A stretch of 64,000 bases of DNA, taken from GCA-2748575 sp965222725. GTDB lineage: Bacteria > Pseudomonadota > Gammaproteobacteria > Pseudomonadales > Ketobacteraceae. Position numbers and translations under genes: made by a program. Position 1 is the first letter of the stretch, and each line of letters starts with the position of its first letter. Positions 26,815 through 35,706 of this stretch are shown piece after piece. The stretch spans positions 496,001-560,000 of the forward strand of contig OZ244969.1 of NCBI GenBank assembly GCA_965222725.1, given 5' to 3'. The notes under the pieces were generated by a model that saw only the letters and a list, made by a program, of their open reading frames with translations, searched no databases and was not told the DNA's origin.

Positions 26815-28395
26815 ATGGGAATGGTAGAAACCTATAATCCAGACAGCATTAAAACCGACAGGATCGCCAAACGCGATGCCATGATCATAGCCACAGACAA
26901 TGAATATGATCACTGGCACGACCCGGCACCCAAGGATTTCACCAAATCGGAACGGCCCCATACCACCATTCTGATTGCCGGTTTGACCGCAGCCCACGAC
27001 CAGTTTATTCAGGCCGCATTCACCGGCGCCGGTTACAAGATGAAAGCACTGGATGTGCCGGACAATGAATCCCTGCGCTTTGGCAAGGAATACGGCAACC
27101 GCGGCCAGTGTAACCCCACCTATTTTACCGTCGGCAACCTGGTGAAGTATCTGGTGAGTTTGCGCCGCAGCGGTGTGTCTTCCGAAGACATCGTCAAGAA
27201 CTATATTTTTATCACCATTGGTTCCTGCGGGCCCTGCCGCTTTGGCACTTACATTACCGAATACCGCAAGGCATTGCGTGACGCCGGCTTCGACGGTTTT
27301 CGGGTTTCCTTCTTCGAACAAACCAAAGGCGTGCAAAAGGTAACGGGTGAAGAATCCGGTCTGGATTTTGGTCCGCGCTTTATTGCCAACATGACCAAAG
27401 GCATTCTGGCCGGCGATATTTTTAATGCCCTGGCTTACCGGATTCGCCCTTACGAGGTCAACAAGGGCGACACCGACCGGGCCTTTGCCAAAGCCAAGGA
27501 ATACCTGTGCGATGCCTTGCAGAACAACAAAAGCTATATCCGCGCCCTGTGGAAATCCCGCAAGGAATTCGCCGCCATCAAAGTAGATCGCTCCCGCCTG
27601 AAACCGCGGGTATCCATCATCGGTGAATTCTGGGCCATGACCACCGAAGGCGACGGCAACTATCACCTGCAGCGTTTTCTGGAAGAAGAAGGCGCCGAAG
27701 TGGAAGTGCAACCGGTGGCAGCCTGGATACAGTACCTGATCTGGCAGGGACAACATGATCTGCAGCAACGCATGGAACTGCGCGGCACGGACAAGGCCGG
27801 AGAAGGCGGCAGCAAATTCAGCCTGGATGGCGTCGACACGCGCAAACGCATGCTGATGCTGAAAGCGGGCGAATGGGCTATTCCTGCCCTGTTTAAAATA
27901 TTCGCGCCCATCGCCGGTTTAAGAAACTACAAACTGCCGGACATGCACAAAATTGCCGAAGTCAGCCACGACTTTTACAACACCAACCTGAAAGGCGGTG
28001 AAGGCCATATGGAAGTGGGCAAACTGATCCTGAACGTGGCCAAGAAAAAATCCAACATGACACTGAGTGTAAAACCTTTCGGTTGCATGCCATCCAGCGC
28101 CGTGTCCGATGGCGTACAGGCCATGATTACCGAGCGCTACCCGGATGCGATCTTCCTGCCCATTGAAACCAGTGGCGATGGCGCCGTGAATGTGTACAGC
28201 CGGGTGCAAATGCAGTTGTTCAAAGCCAAGCAAATGGTGCAACAGGAAGCGGAAGCACTCAGCAAAGCCAAACAGGTATCACTGAAAGAGCTGCAGGAAA
28301 AAGTGGCCAACAACAGAAGGGCACAGGATGCATTGCATGTCAGCCCGCACACGGTGGCCTGCACCGGCATTAATGCGTTAACGGAATTTGCATAA
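26815..28395 (+). CDS. 2-hydroxyacyl-CoA dehydratase-like iron-sulfur partner protein
   Basis: A 526-residue protein of the HgdB/BcrB-like class usually found beside large double activases. Candidate cluster cysteines occur in GNRGQCNPTYF, the conserved IGSCGPCRFG, KPFGCMPSS and HTVACTGIN. The short spacing of CGPC and the late FGCMPS resemble cluster-binding loops of dehydratase subunits. AAGGAT 6 bases before the ATG at 26815 overlaps the stop codon of the activase gene, so the two are one operon. The C-terminal 60 residues are a charged coil. The reaction is unknown; classic dehydratases of this family work in anaerobes on amino-acid or aromatic CoA esters, which makes its presence here notable. 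Confidence 0.82.
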   Translation: MGMVETYNPDSIKTDRIAKRDAMIIATDNEYDHWHDPAPKDFTKSERPHTTILIAGLTAAHDQFIQAAFTGAGYKMKALDVPDNESLRFGKEYGNRGQCNPTYFTVGNLVKYLVSLRRSGVSSEDIVKNYIFITIGSCGPCRFGTYITEYRKALRDAGFDGFRVSFFEQTKGVQKVTGEESGLDFGPRFIANMTKGILAGDIFNALAYRIRPYEVNKGDTDRAFAKAKEYLCDALQNNKSYIRALWKSRKEFAAIKVDRSRLKPRVSIIGEFWAMTTEGDGNYHLQRFLEEEGAEVEVQPVAAWIQYLIWQGQHDLQQRMELRGTDKAGEGGSKFSLDGVDTRKRMLMLKAGEWAIPALFKIFAPIAGLRNYKLPDMHKIAEVSHDFYNTNLKGGEGHMEVGKLILNVAKKKSNMTLSVKPFGCMPSSAVSDGVQAMITERYPDAIFLPIETSGDGAVNVYSRVQMQLFKAKQMVQQEAEALSKAKQVSLKELQEKVANNRRAQDALHVSPHTVACTGINALTEFA

Positions 28396-28414
28396 CGCAT
28401 TCAAATGAGCAATT

Positions 28415-28520
28415 TCAAATAACTAGAAGCTCCCTTACAGCCAACCGGGCTCGACGAGCCCGGCTCTTCACTGCAGCAAGACTTATACCTAAATCAATGG
28501 CAACCTCTTGATTGCTTAGC
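28415..28520 (-). pseudogene. Fragment of a sigma-70 family factor (region 4)
   Basis: The leftward frame ends with about 34 residues reading LSNQEVAIDLGISLAAVKSR and on to an RRARLAVREL tail. This is the helix-turn-helix of sigma region 4 in ECF-type factors. No regions 1-3 lie upstream; that frame becomes unrelated sequence after about 28520. I take it as the 3' remnant of a lost sigma factor gene. A palindrome CCGGGCTC-gac-GAGCCCGG (28445-28463) lies inside it. Confidence 0.55.
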
Positions 28521-28540
28521 TGCTGAAAATCGTGCGGCAG

Positions 28541-28859
28541 CCGGCGTGATTCTGCATATGGAAGACCTGGATACCGAAACCCAGTTGAATGCCTATACTG
28601 ATTATGTGGTACCCGTGTCCCGTCGCGTGGGACGCGCCCCTTACAGGCGCGATCGCCCTTGCTATTCATTGCCGGAGGCAAGGACAATATTATTCCTGCA
28701 GCACTGAACTACGCCAACTTCAGAAAATATGAAAACACGCCAGCCATTACTGATTACAAACAGTTTCCCGAACGCAACCACTGGACCCTGTTGCAACCCG
28801 GCAGGGAAGCTGTGGCGGCCTATATCGAAGACTGGCTTGAGCAAAACCGGCAGCATTAG
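28541..28859 (+). pseudogene. Decayed alpha/beta hydrolase gene remnant
   Basis: The last 65 residues (from 28659) read LLFIAGGKDNIIPAALNYAN and on to FPERNHWTLLQPG, the C-terminal acid and histidine region of an alpha/beta hydrolase. Upstream, in a different frame, 28541-28640 encodes LDTETQLNAYTDYVVPVSRR, which also fits such an enzyme, with a third frame (DAPLTGAIA) between the two. The nucleophile-serine half is absent. At least two frame changes and a 5' truncation make it a pseudogene. It adjoins the sigma fragment, so this spot has lost several genes. Confidence 0.65.
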
Positions 28860-28916
28860 AACTCTCGGCGCCATTAAAACTTTTGGCAACATGAGCTGCC
28901 TCTGGCAGGTTGGCCC

Positions 28917-29693
28917 ATGTGCCTGATATTTTTTGCGGTGGAAGCGCACCCGGATTACCCGTTAATCGTGGCCGCCAACCGGGACGAAGCCTACGAGCGC
29001 CCCACCCTGCCCCTGCATCACTGGGAAAACAGCCCCATTATTGCCGGCAAGGACCTGACCGCCGGTGGCACCTGGATGGGAATAACCCGAAGCGGCCGCT
29101 TTGCCGCCATTACCAACTATCGTGATCCCCGTGAATCAGTACAGAATCCTTTAAGCCGTGGCCTGCTGGTAAAAAACTTTCTTGAGTCACAACACACTGC
29201 ACCAACCTATCTGCAGGCCATTGCCGATGAGGGTCACCGTTATCCGGGCTTTAATCTGGTGGTGGGGCAAGGCAGCGAACTCTGGTATTTTTCCAATCGA
29301 GCAGATACCGGCGTAAAACAATTATCACCGGGAATTCACGGATTAAGTAATCATTTAATGGATACGCCCTGGCCAAAGGTTCGTGGCGGAAAAGCAGATC
29401 TTGAAGCAACGCTATCCACTCTCCCATACCCTGCAGGCGAAGCAGCCATACAGCCCTTGTCTGAACTGTTGCTGAACCGGCACCCTGCACCGGACCATGA
29501 ACTGCCGGACACGGGCATCGCGAAAGCATTTGAAAAAGAGTTGTCGCCCCGCTTTATCCTGTCAACCGGGCGGCGTTACGGCACCCGAAGCAGCACCATT
29601 CTTTTGCGCGACAACAATGAAGATTTTCTGATGGTCGAGTCAACCTGGAATGCTCACGGAGAGAACGCGGGTATAGCCCGGATAAACTCCTGA
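28917..29693 (+). CDS. NRDE (TANGO2-type) family protein
   Basis: A 258-residue protein beginning with the conserved MCLIFFAVEAHPDYPL and the name-giving Asn-Arg-Asp-Glu motif in VAANRDEAYERP (residues 22-25). GGTWMGITRSGRFAAITN follows, then GFNLVVG and GIHGLSNHLMDTPWPK. The N-terminal cysteine after Met suggests an Ntn-hydrolase-like fold with Cys2 as nucleophile, but activity has not been shown for the family, whose human relative TANGO2 is linked to lipid and haem handling. No operon partner: the pseudogene remnant lies before it and a convergent chemoreceptor gene ends 43 bases after it. Confidence 0.9.
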   Translation: MCLIFFAVEAHPDYPLIVAANRDEAYERPTLPLHHWENSPIIAGKDLTAGGTWMGITRSGRFAAITNYRDPRESVQNPLSRGLLVKNFLESQHTAPTYLQAIADEGHRYPGFNLVVGQGSELWYFSNRADTGVKQLSPGIHGLSNHLMDTPWPKVRGGKADLEATLSTLPYPAGEAAIQPLSELLLNRHPAPDHELPDTGIAKAFEKELSPRFILSTGRRYGTRSSTILLRDNNEDFLMVESTWNAHGENAGIARINS

Positions 29694-29736
29694 TACAAAC
29701 CTCGGCCGAGTCCCTTTGCCCGGGAAGAGTCTGCTG

Positions 29737-31368
29737 TTACACCCTGAAACTGCCAACCTGATCTGTGAGCGAACCCGACTCCCGCTTCAGCTCAGCACTG
29801 GCATCCGCGATAGCCCCGGCACGCTGGGTAAGCTCATCAGCGTGGCGGTTAATCATTTCAATATGCTTGCTGATATCTTCCACCACCAGGGATTGTTCCT
29901 CAACGGCTGACGCCACCTGAATAGCCCTGCCGCTGATGGCAGTCAGATTACTGGCAACATCATTCAGGGAATGCTCTGCATGGCTTGCCGTACCGACCGT
30001 TGATGTTGCTTTCTGCTTTACGGTATCCATGGATTTAACAACATCATTCACGCCGTTCTGGAGCTGAATAATCATGTTGTTGATATTCTCAGTGCTTTCC
30101 TGGGTTTTACTGGCCAGGGAACGCACTTCATCAGCGACTACGGCAAAACCCCGCCCCTGATCACCGGCGCGTGCGGCTTCAATAGCCGCATTCAGTGCCA
30201 GCAGATTTGTCTGCTCGGCAATACCCTGAATAACATCCACCACCGACGCAATGGCCAGGGCTTCTTCCTCCAGTTTTTTGATAGCGGAGACCGACTGATC
30301 CACGTTATCAGAAAGCGCACCAATATCCTGAATGGCCCCACGAAATATACCGGACACATTCTGTGCCTCCCGGTCAGCGATATTGGTTTCGTTAGACACT
30401 TCCTGAGTATTGCTGGATACCTCGTTCACCGCCGCTGCCATTTCGGTCAGCGATGAAGCCACAATCTGAATCGAAGAAGCCAGCTCATCAATGGATCGGG
30501 TATTCTCCAGGACAATGTTATCCAGCGTGGCCGACGAATGGTTAACATTACCGGCGCTGCCCATGATATTGGTCACCAGCGCCTGCAAGCTGGCCAGAAA
30601 CGCGTTGAATGTAGCGCTTACCCTGCCCAGTTCATCCTCCCCCAGGCTTTGAATCCGTGCTGTCAGATCCCCCTTGCCAGAGGCGATTTCTGATAAGGCA
30701 GACTGTAACCTGTTGATGGATCGGATAATCATTTTGGGGAGCACCAACGCAACAGTCAGGGCGATCAGTATCACAAAACAATTCATGGCCAGCGACACAT
30801 TGATCGAATTGCTGCTGTTTTTATTGACTGCTGAAGCCAGCGTTGCCGACGTGGCCGACAGGTCTTCACCAATCTTGTTGAGTATCTCCCGGGACGCTTC
30901 AAACTGGTCTGATAGGTCCGTCTGGCTTCTCCGGGTCGCCACCTCCAGAGACAAACGATGACTTCTGACCTGCTGCAACAACGCCAGCGAAGCCGAGTGC
31001 CAGTCATCAAAAGATGCCAGGAACTCATCCACACTGGCTTTAATGGAGGGCTCGATGTCATACCCCTGCACCTGCTTCAACCGGTCAGTAACCTGCTGTA
31101 CATTCTCCTGATAGGAAGCAAAAACCGACTCATCAAAACCGCCCATAGCAATAGTGCGCTCGGCCACCTGCGCCTGATAGAGGTCCCGATCCGCATTCAG
31201 CGTCAGGTCAAGGGAGGGAAAATAGTTTTTCTGTATGGAGTTAAAATCCGCGGAAATCCCGCGCATGGTGCTAACCTGCTGAAAAGTCAAAGAAATCAGC
31301 AGGAGCGCAATCATTCCCAGCGGTAGTGCGAGTTTCCACTGGATACTAAGGTCATTCCACTTTTTCAT
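29737..31368 (-). CDS. Methyl-accepting chemotaxis protein
   Basis: A 543-residue chemoreceptor. A short cytoplasmic N-terminus leads to a transmembrane segment (about 8-28) and a periplasmic helical ligand domain of roughly 150 residues, probably a four-helix bundle. A second transmembrane segment (about 190-215) follows, then a HAMP linker and a long signalling coil. The hairpin tip that contacts CheA/CheW has the invariant EQTNLLALNAAIEAARAGDQ, followed by RGFAVVADEVRSLA. I start at the ATG at 31368 (MKKWND); an ATG at 31401 would add 11 residues. No che genes are nearby. There is no C-terminal NWETF pentapeptide. The ligand is unknown. Confidence 0.93.
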   Translation of the reverse strand: MKKWNDLSIQWKLALPLGMIALLLISLTFQQVSTMRGISADFNSIQKNYFPSLDLTLNADRDLYQAQVAERTIAMGGFDESVFASYQENVQQVTDRLKQVQGYDIEPSIKASVDEFLASFDDWHSASLALLQQVRSHRLSLEVATRRSQTDLSDQFEASREILNKIGEDLSATSATLASAVNKNSSNSINVSLAMNCFVILIALTVALVLPKMIIRSINRLQSALSEIASGKGDLTARIQSLGEDELGRVSATFNAFLASLQALVTNIMGSAGNVNHSSATLDNIVLENTRSIDELASSIQIVASSLTEMAAAVNEVSSNTQEVSNETNIADREAQNVSGIFRGAIQDIGALSDNVDQSVSAIKKLEEEALAIASVVDVIQGIAEQTNLLALNAAIEAARAGDQGRGFAVVADEVRSLASKTQESTENINNMIIQLQNGVNDVVKSMDTVKQKATSTVGTASHAEHSLNDVASNLTAISGRAIQVASAVEEQSLVVEDISKHIEMINRHADELTQRAGAIADASAELKRESGSLTDQVGSFRV

Positions 31369-31475
31369 GGTGTATGAATCTCGAATTTGTGAGCCTGTCA
31401 ATTAAGCTTAGACTTAAATACCGCTCAATCAATTTCGGTTCATCGCCAGCAGGCAGGCGTCAGCAAAGAACATCC

Positions 31476-32462
31476 TTAAAATTTCCCATCAAGAATATCT
31501 CTTACCACCTGGCCCGTGATTCGCTCACTATACCCGTGGATTTTCCAGTGCCCCGGGCTCCAGCCTTTTACAAAACGATGAAAGTCAGCCCAGGCCACCG
31601 GGAAATACGCTCGCCATTCTGTTTCAACGGCTTGAGGATCAACCGATTGCTGGCGTTCCCTGAGTGCAGTTTTCAACGCAGCAAAGTACAGGTCCAGCAG
31701 CTGCGATTCGTATGCCTCGCATTCTGCTTCATCAAGGCAGCTGCCAATAAAGTAGGCCACGTCTTTTATGCCGCAACCACCACCTGCATATTGAAAATCC
31801 ACTGCCGCCACCTGATCACCATCGGCCGAAAAACAGAAGTTCGCCAGTTTGGCATCGCCATGTACCAGAGTCTGATAACGGCACTCACGTAACATCTGAT
31901 CAATTTTTTCTGCGGCGCTTTTTAATGGCTGATCCTCCAGGGCGGCCAGTTCATCGGGCCGGGTATCCAGATGCCAGTAGGTTCCCACCGGCCACAAACC
32001 TTCCGGTGGCTTCCCCATAAAAGTGGCATGAAAGTTTGCCAGCCAGCGCAGGCAGCTTGTCATGTCCTTCAGGGTGACTGATGTTTTACGAGCGGAAAAA
32101 CCGCTGGCATCCAAATCCTCCAGCACCATCACAAATTCATTGTCACTGGCTTGCAATCCCAGACAACGGGGAACGCGGCAGTGCTCATCACAGAGTTTGC
32201 TGTAATGCTCGTACCAGGCTGACTCCACCTGATAGGAGCGGATTTTTCGCTGATGGGAAAGACCGGTATTCCAGCCCCGCGGATGATTGGCGCTAGTCGG
32301 TGGTGTCACCTGTTTAACGATTACCGTGCGGTTAGTACTGCCCTTGAGCGCATAGCGACGGATAACCCCATAGCCACTCCGCAGTGACTGAACGTCGTCC
32401 AGACGGGATAAGGAACTGGCGCCGGTAACGGCAAGAATAAATTGGTTCAGGGAACTGGTCAT
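31476..32462 (-). CDS. Phosphotransferase of the aminoglycoside/choline (CHK) kinase-like family
   Basis: A 328-residue protein with a protein-kinase-like fold. The catalytic loop is LVHGDAKLANFCF (Asp as base, Asn for metal) and the metal-binding aspartate follows in AAVDFQYAGGGCGIKDVAYF. An N-lobe lysine is likely in VIVKQV. This layout fits CHK-type small-molecule kinases (PF02958-like or APH). The phosphate acceptor cannot be deduced. The gene follows ptsP by 92 bases on the same strand, but nothing suggests a shared function. Antibiotic resistance should not be assumed: chromosomal members of this group usually phosphorylate metabolites. Confidence 0.83.
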   Translation of the reverse strand: MTSSLNQFILAVTGASSLSRLDDVQSLRSGYGVIRRYALKGSTNRTVIVKQVTPPTSANHPRGWNTGLSHQRKIRSYQVESAWYEHYSKLCDEHCRVPRCLGLQASDNEFVMVLEDLDASGFSARKTSVTLKDMTSCLRWLANFHATFMGKPPEGLWPVGTYWHLDTRPDELAALEDQPLKSAAEKIDQMLRECRYQTLVHGDAKLANFCFSADGDQVAAVDFQYAGGGCGIKDVAYFIGSCLDEAECEAYESQLLDLYFAALKTALRERQQSVDPQAVETEWRAYFPVAWADFHRFVKGWSPGHWKIHGYSERITGQVVRDILDGKF

Positions 32463-32554
32463 AAAAACAGAAAGGTGAGACTCAAATCAATGGATAAAGG
32501 GACAGATCAGTAGTGCAGAAAAACGCTATGGTCATTGGCAGGACCGGGAGTGCT

Positions 32555-34858
32555 TCAGGTATCCGACGGCTTCTTGACCCCACCACTGTGCAATGGCCGG
32601 ATAAAATTCCCCAGACCTTCTTTTTCCAGAAAGAATTCCAGATGGCTGACAATCACGGCGGCGTTATCCATACCCCAGATTTCTGACAGCAGTTTCTTCG
32701 CGCTTTCCAGGGTGATTTTGCGCAGCACCCATTTAACCCGCAATAAGCTGCTGGCACTCATACTCAGGGTGTCATAGCCCATGGCCATGAGTAACAAGGC
32801 AGAGCGCGGGTCACCCGCCATTTCACCACAAATAGTCACCGGCGTGTGCACTTCCCTGGCGGCAACCACGATTTGCTGCAAGGCTTGCAACACGGCCGGA
32901 TGAAATGCCTGATACAACTTGGCCACCCTGCGATTGTTGCGATCCACGGCCAGCAGATACTGGGTAAGGTCATTACTGCCCACGGAAAGAAAATCCACAT
33001 GCTGGGCAAATTCTTTTACCAGATACACAGCGGCGGGCACTTCAATCATCACGCCGATTTCCGGCATGACCACATGAGCACCTTCTTCCAGCACTTCCAG
33101 GTAAGCCCGGTGAATCAGGTGCATGGCTTCTTCAATTTCCGTTACGGAAGACACCATGGGCAACATGATGCGCAGGTTATCCAGACTTTCGCTGGCCCAG
33201 AGCATGGCACGCACCTGCACCAGGAATATTTCCGGATGGTCCAGGGTGACACGGATACCACGCCAGCCCAGAAAGGGATTGTCTTCTTCGATAGGAAAAT
33301 AAGGCAGGGATTTGTCGCCGCCGATATCCAGGGTACGCATGGTGACCGGAGCCGGTGCAAAGGCTTCCAGCTGCTGGCGATAGATCTCCATCTGTTCCAG
33401 CTCACTGGGGAACCGATCCCGCACCATAAAAGGAATTTCGGTGCGGTAAAGCCCCACCCCTTCGGCGCCCCGTTCTTTTGACAGGGTCACGTCCGCCATC
33501 AGCCCGGTGTTCACGAACAGGCTCATCATGTGGTTGTCCGGCGTTACCGCCAGCAGGTCCACCACCTCTTCCAGTTCCTTGGTGAGTTGTCGCTCCTCTT
33601 CCATGATGTTGAGGTAGCCTTTGCGCAACTCCGACGATGGCGACACAATGACTTCGCCACGGTAGCCATCCACGATCAGATCCCGGCCTTCTGCCCGGGA
33701 CAGAGGAAATTCTGCCACCCCCACCACGGTGGGAATCCCGAGCGAACGGGATACGATGGACATATGACTGTTACTGGAACCGTGCAGGGACACGATACCG
33801 GCAATCTGATCCCGGGGCACATCCACAAAAACCGTGGGTGTGATGTCCTCCCCTACGATAATGCAATTGGGGGGAATGTCGTGATTTTCCGGGCGGGTTT
33901 CCTGCAAATGGGCCAGGACTCTCAAGCCCAGATCCCGCACATCGGACGCCCTTTCCCGCAGGTAAGGGTCATCCATGGATTCGAAGGCGCGCACGTGCTT
34001 TTGCACCACTTCCCGCAGAGCCCCCTGCACCCAGTTGCCGGCACGAACACAATCGCGGACTTCTCCTGCCAGGGCGTTGTCGTCCAGCATACGCTCGTAG
34101 ACTTCGAACAGGGCCTGTTCTTCCGGCTGCAGGGCCAGAGCGGCTTTTTCCCGTAGTTGTTTGATATCACCGCGCACCTTTTTAACCGCTTCGTTCAGGG
34201 CGCGGATTTCCTTGTTCACATCCTTCACCGGGCGATCCGGTACCGATTTCAGATCCGCCGGCGGATACACCACGTAGGCCTTGCCGATGGCCACGCCGGT
34301 GGCACCGGAGATACCTTCAAAGCGGGCAGTATGGGGCTCCTTGCTTTCCCGGGGGAACACCATGCCGTCGATGGAACCGGTGGCTTCTGCGTGGGCCACC
34401 ACCGCCGCCAGCTGGGCGGACATGGTGACCAGAAAAGCTTCTTCATCCTGATCAAAACGGCGGGATTCCCGCTGCTGCACAATCAGCACGCCCAGTAACT
34501 TGCGGTGGTGAATAATGGGTACACCCAGAAAGGCGTGGAAAGGTTCTTCACCGGTTTCCTGCAGGTAACGGAACTTGGGATGGGAGGGGGCATCCTCCAG
34601 GTTGATGGGTTCCTCGCGCAAACCCACCTGGCCGACAAGGCCTTCGGAAATTCCCAGAGTGACCTGGCCAACCGCGGATTTTTTCAGACCCTCGGTGGCC
34701 ATCAGGCGATAATTGTTCTGGGCATGATCCAGCAAATAAATGGAACAGACTTCGGTACCCATGGAGGCACGGATACGGGAAACCATAAGATCCAACGCAG
34801 TGTTCAAATCTTCTGCGGCATTTACTTCTTGTACAATGCGTCTTAGCGTTTCCAGCAT
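32555..34858 (-). CDS. ptsP: Phosphoenolpyruvate-protein phosphotransferase of the nitrogen PTS (EI-Ntr)
   Basis: A 767-residue enzyme I paralogue that starts the PTS-Ntr phosphorelay (PEP to NPr to EIIA-Ntr), a regulatory route tied to nitrogen and potassium. An N-terminal GAF domain (about 15-160) senses ligands such as glutamine or 2-oxoglutarate. The swivelling domain carries phospho-histidine H365 in GSSNSHMSIVSRS. The PEP-binding barrel has EGVGLYRTEIPFM, the metal region MPEIGVMIEVPAA and FLSVGSNDLTQY, with catalytic cysteine in TICGEMAG. I set the start at MLETLRRIVQEVNAA, the usual family N-terminus; the reading frame stays open 38 codons further. It lies 128 bases downstream of rppH, a conserved pairing. 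Confidence 0.95.
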   Translation of the reverse strand: MLETLRRIVQEVNAAEDLNTALDLMVSRIRASMGTEVCSIYLLDHAQNNYRLMATEGLKKSAVGQVTLGISEGLVGQVGLREEPINLEDAPSHPKFRYLQETGEEPFHAFLGVPIIHHRKLLGVLIVQQRESRRFDQDEEAFLVTMSAQLAAVVAHAEATGSIDGMVFPRESKEPHTARFEGISGATGVAIGKAYVVYPPADLKSVPDRPVKDVNKEIRALNEAVKKVRGDIKQLREKAALALQPEEQALFEVYERMLDDNALAGEVRDCVRAGNWVQGALREVVQKHVRAFESMDDPYLRERASDVRDLGLRVLAHLQETRPENHDIPPNCIIVGEDITPTVFVDVPRDQIAGIVSLHGSSNSHMSIVSRSLGIPTVVGVAEFPLSRAEGRDLIVDGYRGEVIVSPSSELRKGYLNIMEEERQLTKELEEVVDLLAVTPDNHMMSLFVNTGLMADVTLSKERGAEGVGLYRTEIPFMVRDRFPSELEQMEIYRQQLEAFAPAPVTMRTLDIGGDKSLPYFPIEEDNPFLGWRGIRVTLDHPEIFLVQVRAMLWASESLDNLRIMLPMVSSVTEIEEAMHLIHRAYLEVLEEGAHVVMPEIGVMIEVPAAVYLVKEFAQHVDFLSVGSNDLTQYLLAVDRNNRRVAKLYQAFHPAVLQALQQIVVAAREVHTPVTICGEMAGDPRSALLLMAMGYDTLSMSASSLLRVKWVLRKITLESAKKLLSEIWGMDNAAVIVSHLEFFLEKEGLGNFIRPLHSGGVKKPSDT

Positions 34859-34986
34859 AGTCGTCAGGGCACGTTCAGTACGTGTCAGGTTGAAAGGAAA
34901 ACTGTTGCGTTGCTCTTGATGGCTTTCTTGTTGTTTTTCGCGTGTCAGGGAAAGGTCATCATCCCTGACCATGCATTCCGGGCCGG

Positions 34987-35481
34987 CTACCGCGGTGGCT
35001 TGCCGGTTTCCTCGTGGAGCCGTGGTGCCAGTTCTTTAAGGGCCTTGCGGTACACATCCCGCTTGAAGGACACCACCTTGTCCAATGGATACCAGTAATT
35101 TACCCAGCGCCAGTCATCAAATTCCGGCGGATTGCCGTACTCAAAACTGACCCGCTCTTCGTTACCGGTCAGCATCAGTAAAAACCATTTCTGTTTCTGG
35201 CCAATACATAACGGTTTGCTGCGATAACGCAAAAACCGCTTGGGCAAGCGGTATTTCAGCCAGCCTCTGGTGCAGGCAATAACCCGGACATCATGACGCT
35301 GCAACCCCACCTCTTCATAGAGCTCGCGAAATAACGCATCCTCGGGGGTTTCATCTGACGCGATCCCCCCCTGTGGAAATTGCCACGCATCTTGGCCCAC
35401 ACGGCGTGCCCAAAGCACCTGCCCATTTTCATTCGCCAAGATGATGCCTACATTGGCCCGAAAGCCTTCTTCGTCTATCAC
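34987..35481 (-). CDS. rppH: RNA pyrophosphohydrolase (Nudix)
   Basis: RppH removes pyrophosphate from the 5' end of triphosphorylated RNA and so opens messages to RNase E decay. The 164-residue protein has the Nudix box GGIASDE-x7-RELYEEVG and the family N-terminus IDEEGFRANVGIIL, plus AWQFPQGG and a C-terminal YWYPLDKVVSFKRDVYR. The GTG at 35481 is preferred, because AGTAGG lies about 8 bases upstream and the protein then begins like known RppH. A GTG three codons earlier sits directly on that site. It is followed by ptsP, as in many gammaproteobacteria. Confidence 0.94.
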   Translation of the reverse strand: MIDEEGFRANVGIILANENGQVLWARRVGQDAWQFPQGGIASDETPEDALFRELYEEVGLQRHDVRVIACTRGWLKYRLPKRFLRYRSKPLCIGQKQKWFLLMLTGNEERVSFEYGNPPEFDDWRWVNYWYPLDKVVSFKRDVYRKALKELAPRLHEETGKPPR

Positions 35482-35706
35482 CTTGTACACCTACTCTGCT
35501 CTTTGCGCTTGTTTTCCCCACGCGGCAGAGCCAATCATCCTGTGTCAGTCTTATGAATACCGCAATCGATTACCAATAAATACATTAGCCGGGTAAATTA
35601 CTCAACATCTAATGTAAGTTATTGTTTTCATTGTGCGCTTGTTATTCCTGTGTTGACCCCATTATAGGTGATATAGAAAAGATCGAAGGCATTTTCCCGA
35701 AATTAA

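Larger units (their letters stand above)
28396..28916. other. Degenerate intergenic stretch
   Basis: No intact gene lies between the dehydratase-like gene and the NRDE gene. The stretch is made of a sigma-factor remnant, a hydrolase remnant and about 60 bases of leader before 28917. No transposase or integrase piece was recognised that would explain the loss. Confidence 0.6.

Noticed and set aside
31476..32462. Antibiotic-resistance aminoglycoside phosphotransferase
   Set aside because: Only the general kinase motifs are shared; sequence style and context suit a chromosomal CHK-type metabolite kinase.
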